Part shown: piece after piece, positions 7,233 to 12,903 of the stretch | Numbering within the stretch: the first letter of the stretch is position 1 | Layout: each line of letters begins with the position of its first letter | Assembly (NCBI GenBank): GCA_029938185.1 | Contig: JAOZVK010000108.1 | Span: 1-12,903 of the forward strand | Length of the DNA: 12,903 nucleotides | Direction: 5' to 3' | DNA from: Bacteroidales bacterium | GTDB taxonomy: Bacteria; Bacteroidota; Bacteroidia; Bacteroidales; JAOZVK01 | Notes under the pieces: generated by a model | What the model was told of the DNA's origin: nothing | The model's input: only the letters and a program-made list of their open reading frames with translations | Database searches by the model: none | Position numbers and translations under genes: made by a program

Positions 7233-9284
7233 TTATTTATTTTCGGAATACATAATTTTTAGTTCTACACGTCTATTTTTAGCTTTATTTTCATCTGAAT
7301 CATTAGGTACAATAGGTTTTTTTTCTCCATAACCTTTAGATATAACATTATTATTATCAACACCTTTATCGAGCATATAGACGACAACAGACTTGGCTCG
7401 CTTATCCGAAAGTTTTAAATTATAGTTATCAGAGCCAGCGTTATCTGTATGGGCTGATATTTCGACTTTCATATCGTAGTTTACTTTCATTAATTCAACA
7501 ACTCTGTCGAGTTCTGTATATGAGCTTGGGTTTAATTCAGCCGAATTTGTTTCAAATGTTATCTTTTTCAATCTAAGTTTTCGACCTTTTGTTAATGGGT
7601 TTAGTTTTATATTTAAGTTTTTCTTTTTTCTATTTTTCTTTAGGTCTATTGTTGTGTTATAAAATGAATAACCTTTTGGACTTATACTTACATTATATTT
7701 ATCTCCATCTCTTAATTTAATAACATATTTGCCATCTTTATCTTTTTTTATAGTTTTTCTTATAACTTCATTACTATTAAGGTTAGTAATAACTACCTCT
7801 ACTTCTAAATCCTTATTGGTCTCAGCATCTGTAACATTTAATTCAAAATCTTTCTTTTTAACTTCTAACTCAATATCTTTTTCAAACTCCTCAAATTGAA
7901 TTACACCTGTCAAATCAAGCTTTACTGAATATGGTATAAAAAAATCTTTTTCGACACTTATTTTATATCTTTTTCCAATAGGAAGTGTTATACTATATCG
8001 TCCATTTGATATTTTATCTATTTTACATTCAATTATATTATTTGAAGACAATTCTGATATAATTATTTTACCATTTAAAGGTTTAAATACCTCATTATCA
8101 AATATATTAAATATCAATTTTATTTCAGAATAAAGTTTAATATCCTTTTTTTCTGAAATATTTTTTCTTATTTTTGTTGCATCATATGTAAATATTTTGT
8201 GAGAATATTTATCATAACTAAAGTCAATTTTATATTTTTTTCCTTTAGGTAAAACAAAAGAATAGCTGCCATCATGTGAATTATTCTTATAATTTGAAAT
8301 TTTTAGTGACGAATTTGGGTCAATAATGGATATATTAGCTGGTATTGCTTTTTGTGTTTTCGAATCTGTAACCTTGCCCGATAATATTACATTTTTTGTA
8401 GGAATAACAAAAATTGGTAATTTATATGAAAAAATAGAAAAATTTAAGTTATCATTTTCGCCAACACCTCTACTAAAAAACAATGTATTATCCGAGGCAG
8501 CCATACTTGGGTAATTTTCAGCATATATCGAATTTATCGTATCGAGAGAAATAGGTGGAATCCATACATTTTGAGCCAATCGTTTTGTATAATACAAATC
8601 CATCATGCCTTTTCCACCATGCCTTATTGATGCAAAGTATAATGTTTTATTATCGGCACATATTTTAGGACTATACTCACAACCTGTATTTACGGGAATA
8701 GGCAAAGCATAAGGTTTTCCCCAGTTTCCATCTAATTGTTTATGTGATACATAAATTATTTTACAGTTTTTACTTTCACTTTCATCATTATCACGTGTAA
8801 AATACAAATCTTTGTCATTAGCTGATATCGAGGGTTGTCCATCGTAGTTTACACTATTAATAGGAAAACCTATACTTTGGGGTTTTCCCCACACACCATT
8901 AACTTTTTTAGAGAAATAAATATCTGTTTTACTACTATCTCTATTAAAATTTGCCTCAAAATAGAGAACACTAGCATCATAATTTAAGCATGGACTTGAA
9001 ATTATATTTTCATCACTTCCAAAATTATTTATTGCATCAATACTATTGGGTTTAGACCATGTATTATCTTCTTGTTTCTTACATTCAAATATTTTTGTTT
9101 GATTATTTGCTTTTAGAACATAAATAAATATTTGTCCATCAAAACTTATTGCAGGAGACACTTCTTCGCTCCCTTGAATATTGATAGGTAAACCAATATT
9201 TTTACCTGCTTGCCCCAGCAAACTTACTGGTATTAATATAAATATAAATATAAATTTGTAAATACTAATTTGTAAAAAGTTCAT
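7233..9284 (-). CDS. Outer-membrane PD40 propeller / carboxypeptidase-regulatory-like / OmpA-family protein
   Basis: Residues 1-25 of this 683-residue protein are a signal peptide (ending LLGQ). Residues about 36-290 contain five PD40-type blades: SPAISFDGQIFIYV (43-56), SPCLNYDASVLYF (97-109), QPSISANDKDLYFTR (150-164), SPKICADNKTLYFAS (205-219) and YPSMAASDNTLFFSR (258-272). Three carboxypeptidase-regulatory-like beta-sandwich modules follow (about 299-365, 388-455, 480-548). Each has a G-x-Y strand then a K-Y/R-Y strand, for example GSYSFVLPKGKKYKI. Residues 572-680 are an OmpA C-terminal domain with AHTDNAG (D614), LSDKRAKSV (R629, 15 residues after D614 as in peptidoglycan-binding OmpA) and NRRVEL (669-675). 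It probably bridges outer membrane and peptidoglycan. The order resembles PorE of type IX secretion, but no TPR is seen and no other Por/Gld gene is present. ATG at 9284 precedes the signal peptide. Confidence 0.92.
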   Translation of the reverse strand: MNFLQISIYKFIFIFILIPVSLLGQAGKNIGLPINIQGSEEVSPAISFDGQIFIYVLKANNQTKIFECKKQEDNTWSKPNSIDAINNFGSDENIISSPCLNYDASVLYFEANFNRDSSKTDIYFSKKVNGVWGKPQSIGFPINSVNYDGQPSISANDKDLYFTRDNDESESKNCKIIYVSHKQLDGNWGKPYALPIPVNTGCEYSPKICADNKTLYFASIRHGGKGMMDLYYTKRLAQNVWIPPISLDTINSIYAENYPSMAASDNTLFFSRGVGENDNLNFSIFSYKLPIFVIPTKNVILSGKVTDSKTQKAIPANISIIDPNSSLKISNYKNNSHDGSYSFVLPKGKKYKIDFSYDKYSHKIFTYDATKIRKNISEKKDIKLYSEIKLIFNIFDNEVFKPLNGKIIISELSSNNIIECKIDKISNGRYSITLPIGKRYKISVEKDFFIPYSVKLDLTGVIQFEEFEKDIELEVKKKDFELNVTDAETNKDLEVEVVITNLNSNEVIRKTIKKDKDGKYVIKLRDGDKYNVSISPKGYSFYNTTIDLKKNRKKKNLNIKLNPLTKGRKLRLKKITFETNSAELNPSSYTELDRVVELMKVNYDMKVEISAHTDNAGSDNYNLKLSDKRAKSVVVYMLDKGVDNNNVISKGYGEKKPIVPNDSDENKAKNRRVELKIMYSENK

Positions 9285-9319
9285 AATTGTAAATAATTAT
9301 AATATTTATTTTTTTAATT

Positions 9320-9327
9320 CAAACTTA
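9320..9327 (-). promoter_or_regulatory. Likely -7 box (TAAGTTTG) for the PD40-OmpA gene
   Basis: The minus strand reads TAAGTTTG, a full match to TAnnTTTG, 36 to 43 bases upstream of the ATG at 9284. Transcription would begin near 9313 with a leader of about 28 bases. The -33 position falls inside repeat copy R5 (TTTATAG region), a weak match to TTTG. If real, this gene can be transcribed separately from the SPOR-like gene upstream. Confidence 0.35.
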
Positions 9328-9330
9328 TCT

Positions 9331-9362
9331 GCGTAAGCAACTATAAATAGGTCGAAAACCTT
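9331..9362 (-). repeat. 3'-end repeat, copy R5 (short, GCAACTATAAATAG subtype)
   Basis: The copy reads GCGTAAGCAACTATAAATAG then GTCGAAAACCTT on the plus strand. Only the core and the hairpin end are present; the foldback half is missing. It ends 12 bp before the stop of the 352-residue gene. One stem base differs (AAAACC for AAGACC), so the transcript stem AGGTTTTCGACCT keeps four of five pairs, or five with a G-T wobble. Confidence 0.85.
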
Positions 9363-9374
9363 GAATTTTTTAAT

Positions 9375-10433
9375 TTATGGCTTTTTTAATTTCTCAATAG
9401 CTTTTTTAATATCAATTTTAGCACCTTGTTTGTAAGCAACAACAAAAGAACCTCTAATTCTTTGTTTGGATTCAAATTTCTTTGCCTTATCATATGATTC
9501 AAACAAGCCAATTGCATATTTGTACCAATTCTCTTCTTTTCTCATTTTAATAGTAAGTGTTCCTTTATAATATTTTTTAAGCTCTTTACTATTTAATGGT
9601 ACTTTTGATGCTACAATTTGCAATTGAAATGTAATTTTATTTTTTAATATTTCAAGTCTTTTTCTTTCTGCTTCAGCTGCTTCGCGTTCCTTTCTATTTT
9701 TTTCATTTTCTGTCTCAATTTTCTTTATTTTGGCTTTTGCTTCACTAACATATTCTCCCCGTGGATAGTTCGAGATATAGTTTCTATATGCTTGTAAATT
9801 ATTTAAGCGTTGAGCATTACTCCATGCAGTTTTTTCATCTTTCAATTTTTTAAGTTTTGGACCTTGTTCTTCATAAATATCATATGCAACTATTAAATTT
9901 TCCAAACCAGTTACTTGCAAATTTTTTGCTTTGTCAAAATCACTTTTTAATTTATCGTATTCTAATCTTTTTAATTTTCTTTTCTTTTTACCTTTATATG
10001 ATATAACAATTTTATTTGCTGATTTAAAATTATTATATGTTTCTTCTAGTAAACTTTTAATCTCTTCTTTATCACTACTAAACTCATATTTACATGCATT
10101 AATTTTAGCTACATACACGTCATAGACCACCCTATATGCCTTAATGTATGTCAAAGCTTGTTCGGTTCTCATTCTCTTTGCTTTTACCGATTTACGTTCA
10201 CCTTTTTTCTTTCTTTTTTGAAAGTATTTTTTTATTCGTTTATCTTCTTTTGCTATTTGTTTTTTTAGTTTGTTCGACTTCCCAAATAAAACCCTTGCTT
10301 TTTCGAGTTTTGCAATATCGTTTTCTGTCAAATATTTTTCCATTGGAGTTATAACATTATCATCTTGACCAAATAATGAACTCGGTAGAAATATTAAAAA
10401 TATATAAAGTAGTACTAGTCTTATATTACCCAT
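9375..10433 (-). CDS. Secreted coiled-coil protein with SPOR-like C-terminal domain
   Basis: Residues 1-23 of this 352-residue protein are a signal peptide (LVLLYIFLIFLPSSLFGQ). Residues about 35-200 are highly charged helices, very lysine-rich around 54-88 and 148-172. Residues 204-237 carry AWSNAQRLNNLQAYRNYISN followed by YPRGEYVSEAKAKI. This is the W..A...N...Y..Y...YP.G.Y...A motif of TPR-like repeats in BamD/YbgF-type proteins. A short coiled coil (240-264) leads to residues 267-341: ITFQLQIVASKVP, a central WYKYAIGLFESYDKAKKF and RGSFVVAYKQGAKI. This pattern fits a SPOR (sporulation-related) domain, a fold that binds peptidoglycan. The SPOR call is by pattern only. It is likely periplasmic and lies 90 bp upstream of the peptidoglycan-binding OmpA gene. 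A sigma-54-type promoter precedes it. ATG at 10433 starts the signal peptide. Confidence 0.85.
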   Translation of the reverse strand: MGNIRLVLLYIFLIFLPSSLFGQDDNVITPMEKYLTENDIAKLEKARVLFGKSNKLKKQIAKEDKRIKKYFQKRKKKGERKSVKAKRMRTEQALTYIKAYRVVYDVYVAKINACKYEFSSDKEEIKSLLEETYNNFKSANKIVISYKGKKKRKLKRLEYDKLKSDFDKAKNLQVTGLENLIVAYDIYEEQGPKLKKLKDEKTAWSNAQRLNNLQAYRNYISNYPRGEYVSEAKAKIKKIETENEKNRKEREAAEAERKRLEILKNKITFQLQIVASKVPLNSKELKKYYKGTLTIKMRKEENWYKYAIGLFESYDKAKKFESKQRIRGSFVVAYKQGAKIDIKKAIEKLKKP

Positions 10434-10483
10434 AATTATTGATTATTATTATATTATTATACTAAAAAATTTATACATGATAC

Positions 10484-10501
10484 TAGCAATTTTTTTGCCA
10501 A
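10484..10501 (-). promoter_or_regulatory. Sigma-54 (-24/-12) promoter candidate
   Basis: The minus strand reads TTGGCAAAAAAATTGCTA. The GG (10499-10498) and GC (10487-10486) doublets are separated by exactly 10 bases, as RpoN requires, within the consensus TGGCA and TTGCW. The start would be near 10474, giving a leader of about 41 bases to the ATG at 10433. It is the only GG-N10-GC match of this quality I found in the window's intergenic regions. No TAnnTTTG box is seen for this gene. Confidence 0.5.
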
Positions 10502-10515
10502 TATTTTTAATATTG

Positions 10516-10547
10516 TAAATTTTATCACATATGTTTAATAAAATTTA
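10516..10547. promoter_or_regulatory. 10-bp AT inverted repeat upstream of the sigma-54 box
   Basis: TAAATTTTAT (10516-10525) and ATAAAATTTA (10538-10547) are perfect inverses around a 12-base spacer. The centre lies about 57 bases upstream of the proposed transcription start. It could be an activator site for an enhancer-binding protein, but the sequence is all A and T and could arise by chance. Confidence 0.25.
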
Positions 10548-10552
10548 AAAAC

Positions 10553-10586
10553 TGCATATGTAATACTTAAATAGGTCGATGTCCTT
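10553..10586 (-). repeat. 3'-end repeat, copy R6 (decayed end fragment)
   Basis: TGCATATGTAATACTTAAAT then AGGTCGATGTCCTT matches the core and hairpin end of the repeat with several changes. The stem has one mismatch (AGGACATCGACCT). It directly precedes full copy R7 in the same orientation, so the two form a tandem pair with a period of about 107 bp. Confidence 0.7.
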
Positions 10587-10587
10587 T

Positions 10588-10693
10588 ATTAAGTACAGTT
10601 ACAAAAGTTTTTCGACATTTACTTATTCATAACTTACTGGTTAAATTGTTTTTGTACTAATGCGTAAGCAACTATAAATAGGTCGAAGACCTT
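10588..10693 (-). repeat. 3'-end repeat, copy R7 (full length)
   Basis: The order is AAGTACAGTTACAAAAGTTT, TTCGACATTTACTTATTCA, a variable middle, TTTTTGTACTAATGCGTAAG and CAACTATAAATAGGTCGAAG before ACCTT. It is nearly identical to copy R4 outside the middle (about 4754-4780 in R4). The left arm of the 9-bp foldback has decayed. The last two bases overlap the stop codon of the lipoprotein gene. Confidence 0.9.
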
Positions 10694-11531
10694 ACTTATT
10701 ATATTCTTTTCTTATTAATTCCAGTTTATCAACAAACTCACTTATTTCTTTTATACCAAACTTTTCATTACTAACATTAAATACATGTTTTAAATCATTT
10801 AATTTAACTGACAATTTTTTCACATCTTCATCAACAAATGAATTACTACTTTCATTGTTTATGGAATTTATGTAATTAACTAAATTTTCGAGAACTATTT
10901 TTTGCTTATATATTTCTGTATTTAACAATTCATTTGGCTTAATTAAATCTGATTTTGATAATATATACGAACTTTCAATCCAACTTCCAACAATTACAAA
11001 AGGAAGTAGATTTAGTTTATCATTTTCTTCAAGATATTTACATGTTTTCCAATATGAATTAGAAGCTAATTGACTCAAGGTATCACTGTTTTCAATATTA
11101 TCATAAGCTTTTTCTAAAATTTGTTTATTGTAACCAGCAGTAATATCCAATTCATGAGCAATATCAATTGCAATAGAAAAATATTCAACAGATTCCTGAC
11201 TTTTTTCAAAAATTGTACAATATGCCAAATCCGAACTAAAAAAACCTAAATTTATAGCTTTGTTTATGCTTGTAAAATATTTTGAAGCATTCTCAATTGG
11301 GTTTAATAAACTTGCATTAAATTCATATTTATTTTTATGCAAAATTGTAAATATATCTATTGGTAAAGGTAATTTATATTTTGCATATACATTTGTATTT
11401 TTGTTACTCAAATCATTATCAACAGATTCAGCATTGCCTGAATTATTTACATTTGAATTACCTGCATCGCAGTAAATAAATAGAATACTTACCGCTAATA
11501 TTAAAACAATTTTTATTGGATTTAATTTCAT
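10692..11531 (-). CDS. Lipoprotein of unknown function (Bacteroidota family)
   Basis: The frame stays open to a TTG at 11591 and an ATG at 11585. I choose the ATG at 11531 because it starts a clean lipoprotein signal: MKLNPIKIVLILAVSILFIYC, with the acylated cysteine at residue 21. The -1 tyrosine is unusual for a lipobox. An Asn/Ser-rich linker follows (22-47). The rest (279 residues in all) is helical, with LPLPIDIFTILHK and then SLLNPIENASKYFTSINKAI followed by NLGFFSSDLAY. From memory this LNP...KY...A.NLG...DL.Y pattern marks a conserved Bacteroidota lipoprotein family with no known function. SYWKTCKYLEEN and a GSWIES motif follow. The protein is probably attached to the outer membrane. 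Its TAA stop is partly built from repeat R7, and copy R8 lies upstream, so it may be a separate transcription unit. No strong promoter box is visible. Confidence 0.8.
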   Translation of the reverse strand: MKLNPIKIVLILAVSILFIYCDAGNSNVNNSGNAESVDNDLSNKNTNVYAKYKLPLPIDIFTILHKNKYEFNASLLNPIENASKYFTSINKAINLGFFSSDLAYCTIFEKSQESVEYFSIAIDIAHELDITAGYNKQILEKAYDNIENSDTLSQLASNSYWKTCKYLEENDKLNLLPFVIVGSWIESSYILSKSDLIKPNELLNTEIYKQKIVLENLVNYINSINNESSNSFVDEDVKKLSVKLNDLKHVFNVSNEKFGIKEISEFVDKLELIRKEYNK

Positions 11532-11610
11532 TTTTTTAAATTTTAAATATAAATAAAAATATTGCTCTTTAAGTATTTTCTTCATTTGCAAACTGTCATA
11601 ATATTAATAG

Positions 11611-11646
11611 AATGCGTAAGCAACATTAAATTAGGTCGAAGACCTT
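11611..11646 (-). repeat. 3'-end repeat, copy R8 (short, intermediate subtype)
   Basis: The plus strand reads AATGCGTAAGCAACATTAAA then TTAGGTCGAAGACCTT. It combines GCAAC (as in R4 and R7) with ATTAAAT (as in R1 and R3). The hairpin AGGTC-TTC-GACCT is intact. The last two bases overlap the TAA stop of the 355-residue gene. There is no foldback half. Confidence 0.85.
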
Positions 11647-12712
11647 AATCAAAAATCTCTTCTGTTTTATACGAAAAACCTTTTGCAAAAGGAACTTTAA
11701 CATAAAATGTCTTTCTGTTTGTATTAAAAACCTCTTTAAATTTAATTTTAAATTTAATATTTTTTTTATTAAATTTTTTTCCAATATAAAAATAAAAAAC
11801 AATTTTTTTAAATTCACCTCTTTTGATGTCGCTCAAATCATATATTCTATTTTTGTTTAAAAAAGATAAAAATAAACTTTTTGTTTTAAGATAAACTTTG
11901 GCTTTAACATTAATAGCATTGTCATTTCCTTTATTTTGAACAAAAATCGTTAACTTAATTGTTTCACCAGCTTCAACAATATTATTTCCATTACCACTTA
12001 CTTTAGATTCTTTAGTATTTTTACCATCATCAATAATAAATTTCACAATTTGCAAATCCGAATTAGATATTTTACCAAAAAAAGTTTTAGGTTCAATAAG
12101 CTTTTCTTTTTTTTGGTATATATATAAGTTATGTACTCTAATTTTATGTCTATCATAAACTACAAAACCGACTTTGTCTCCAAAGAAACTTTCAAACGGA
12201 ATCTTTGCAATAAAATAGTTATTTACATAAAATAATATTTCATTTCCACGTTTTTCAATACTTATTTTATTTATTGATTTAAATTTTCTTATTGTTTTTG
12301 ATTTTCTCCAATTAATAAGGTATTTACTATCGCCATTCTTTTTTACCTTTCTTACATAAAATTTACCATGTCCTGTAATTACAAAATTATAGTAGCCTTC
12401 TATACCCCTGCCCCAAACAATACCAAATCCGTTTTTATTCGTCCCTCTCAATTTACCAATAGTACTCTCAATCAGAAAATCTTTTTTATAGTCAATTTTT
12501 GTATTTACACTAGTCAGCCACGATTTTTTTCCTTTATATTCTATAACATATTTTCCATTGTGTATCGTACAACTCCCTATTGCTCTTTTACCTGTCCACC
12601 AGCCACTTTCGTTTTTGTCAAAATTATACTCATGTATTAATTTGTAATTTTGAGAAATAGAAAAAAAAGATTGTAATATAATTATTGATAATATTTGTAT
12701 TTTTATTAACAT
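11645..12712 (-). CDS. Secreted ConA-like (DUF1080-like) plus CARDB-like protein
   Basis: Residues 1-21 of this 355-residue protein are a signal peptide (ILSIIILQSFFSISQ). Residues about 28-199 fit a concanavalin-A-like jelly roll of the DUF1080/LamG kind: EYNFDKNESGWW, HNGKYVIEYKG, NGFGIVWGRG, YNFVITGHGKFYVRKV, INKISIEKRGNEILFYVNN and GDKVGFVVYD, then a closing strand VHNLYIY. Residues about 222-340 fit a CARDB-like beta sandwich, with GNGNNIVEAGETIKLTIFVQ (240-259) and then NKGNDNAINVKAKVYLKT. In Bacteroidota that module often accompanies a caspase-like peptidase or another enzyme, but none is present here. No catalytic motif is visible, so a binding or surface role is more likely. The stop codon is partly supplied by repeat R8, so an ancestral longer protein is possible but unproven. 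ATG at 12712 starts the signal peptide. Confidence 0.82.
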   Translation of the reverse strand: MLIKIQILSIIILQSFFSISQNYKLIHEYNFDKNESGWWTGKRAIGSCTIHNGKYVIEYKGKKSWLTSVNTKIDYKKDFLIESTIGKLRGTNKNGFGIVWGRGIEGYYNFVITGHGKFYVRKVKKNGDSKYLINWRKSKTIRKFKSINKISIEKRGNEILFYVNNYFIAKIPFESFFGDKVGFVVYDRHKIRVHNLYIYQKKEKLIEPKTFFGKISNSDLQIVKFIIDDGKNTKESKVSGNGNNIVEAGETIKLTIFVQNKGNDNAINVKAKVYLKTKSLFLSFLNKNRIYDLSDIKRGEFKKIVFYFYIGKKFNKKNIKFKIKFKEVFNTNRKTFYVKVPFAKGFSYKTEEIFD

Positions 12713-12750
12713 ACGCGAAGTATACTTGGTATTTTGATTTATTATTTTTG

Positions 12751-12758
12751 CAAAATTA
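12751..12758 (-). promoter_or_regulatory. Possible -7 box (TAATTTTG) for the ConA-like gene
   Basis: The minus strand reads TAATTTTG, a match to TAnnTTTG, 39 to 46 bases upstream of the ATG at 12712. Transcription would start near 12744 with a leader of about 32 bases. No TTTG lies at the proper -33 spacing, so the call rests on one box. Confidence 0.3.
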
Positions 12759-12903
12759 TAATTATTGTCACAATATATAAATAGTTTTGTATAATAATTA
12801 TTGTATATTTCGAAAAATATTAATTCTACTTTACGAACTTAAAAGATGTTAAAAATAAGATGTTTAGCATTCTTTAGTTCAAAAAAATGCTTAGTATTTT
12901 GAA

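Noticed and set aside
7233..9284. Naming the PD40-OmpA gene porE.
   Set aside because: PorE has an N-terminal TPR region, which I do not see here, and no other type IX secretion gene is nearby.
11589..11591. TTG start for the lipoprotein gene, or ATG at 11585.
   Set aside because: Either would place a charged 18-20 residue extension before a complete lipoprotein signal peptide that begins at the ATG at 11531.
77..11646. Integron cassette array with attC sites: same-strand genes, each followed by a repeat.
   Set aside because: I find no RYYYAAC/GTTRRRY core pairs at the repeat ends, the genes are up to 3.2 kb, one copy is inverted and one tandem, and no integrase is present. The resemblance is in layout only.
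11626..11817. Minus-strand 63-codon frame overlapping the end of the ConA-like gene.
   Set aside because: It is out of frame within a well-supported gene and reads as low-complexity Lys/Leu/Phe sequence.
12867..12890. GCATT/AATGC inverted repeat near the right edge as a regulatory site.
   Set aside because: A short stem with a 14-base loop in AT-rich sequence, with no second copy or promoter association.

Overview
The window is AT-rich (about one quarter G+C by eye). All seven protein-coding genes I accept lie on the minus strand. The organism is almost certainly a member of the Bacteroidota, probably an uncultured or environmental Bacteroidales-like lineage. The grounds are a two-component-propeller/Y_Y_Y sensor fused to a SpoIIE phosphatase, a PD40-OmpA envelope protein, short signal peptides ending in SxxQ or FGQ, a lipoprotein of a Bacteroidetes-type family, and TAnnTTTG-like promoter boxes. 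Species cannot be assigned.

Layout in transcription order (right to left): a secreted ConA-like plus CARDB-like protein (11645-12712); a small lipoprotein of unknown function (10692-11531); a coiled-coil protein with a SPOR-like C-terminus (9375-10433), preceded by a good sigma-54 -24/-12 match; a PD40 propeller / carboxypeptidase-regulatory-like / OmpA protein (7233-9284); a large secreted protein with a helical N-terminal half and a beta-propeller-like C-terminus (4819-7056); a membrane-anchored propeller sensor with a PP2C/SpoIIE phosphatase output (1150-4383); and a Uma2-family PD-(D/E)XK nuclease-like protein (123-716). Six of the seven proteins have export signals. The three middle genes (9375-7056) look like an envelope module: a peptidoglycan-binding OmpA protein flanked by two partners, one with a possible peptidoglycan-binding SPOR-like domain. 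No complex is proven.

The most striking structure is non-coding. A dispersed repeat, about 107-110 bp when complete, sits just downstream of nearly every gene, in one orientation relative to the gene. Its gene-proximal end is the hairpin AGGTC-TTC-GACCT, followed by ATTTATAGTTGCTTACGC. A distal foldback (AATAAGTAA...TTACTTATT) closes the complete copies. At three genes the TAA stop codon overlaps the repeat end. At the 683-aa gene the hairpin tail is missing and a 14-bp tandem duplication takes its place, but the GCTTACGC core remains. One inverted copy (856-960) pairs with 1111-1144 to form a 289-bp MITE-like unit with 32-bp imperfect terminal inverted repeats. Separately, an 8-bp tandem array (ATGGTACA, seven copies) lies just upstream of the Uma2 gene, and a decayed relative lies upstream of the 745-aa gene.

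I see no rRNA, tRNA, CRISPR array or intact transposase gene.
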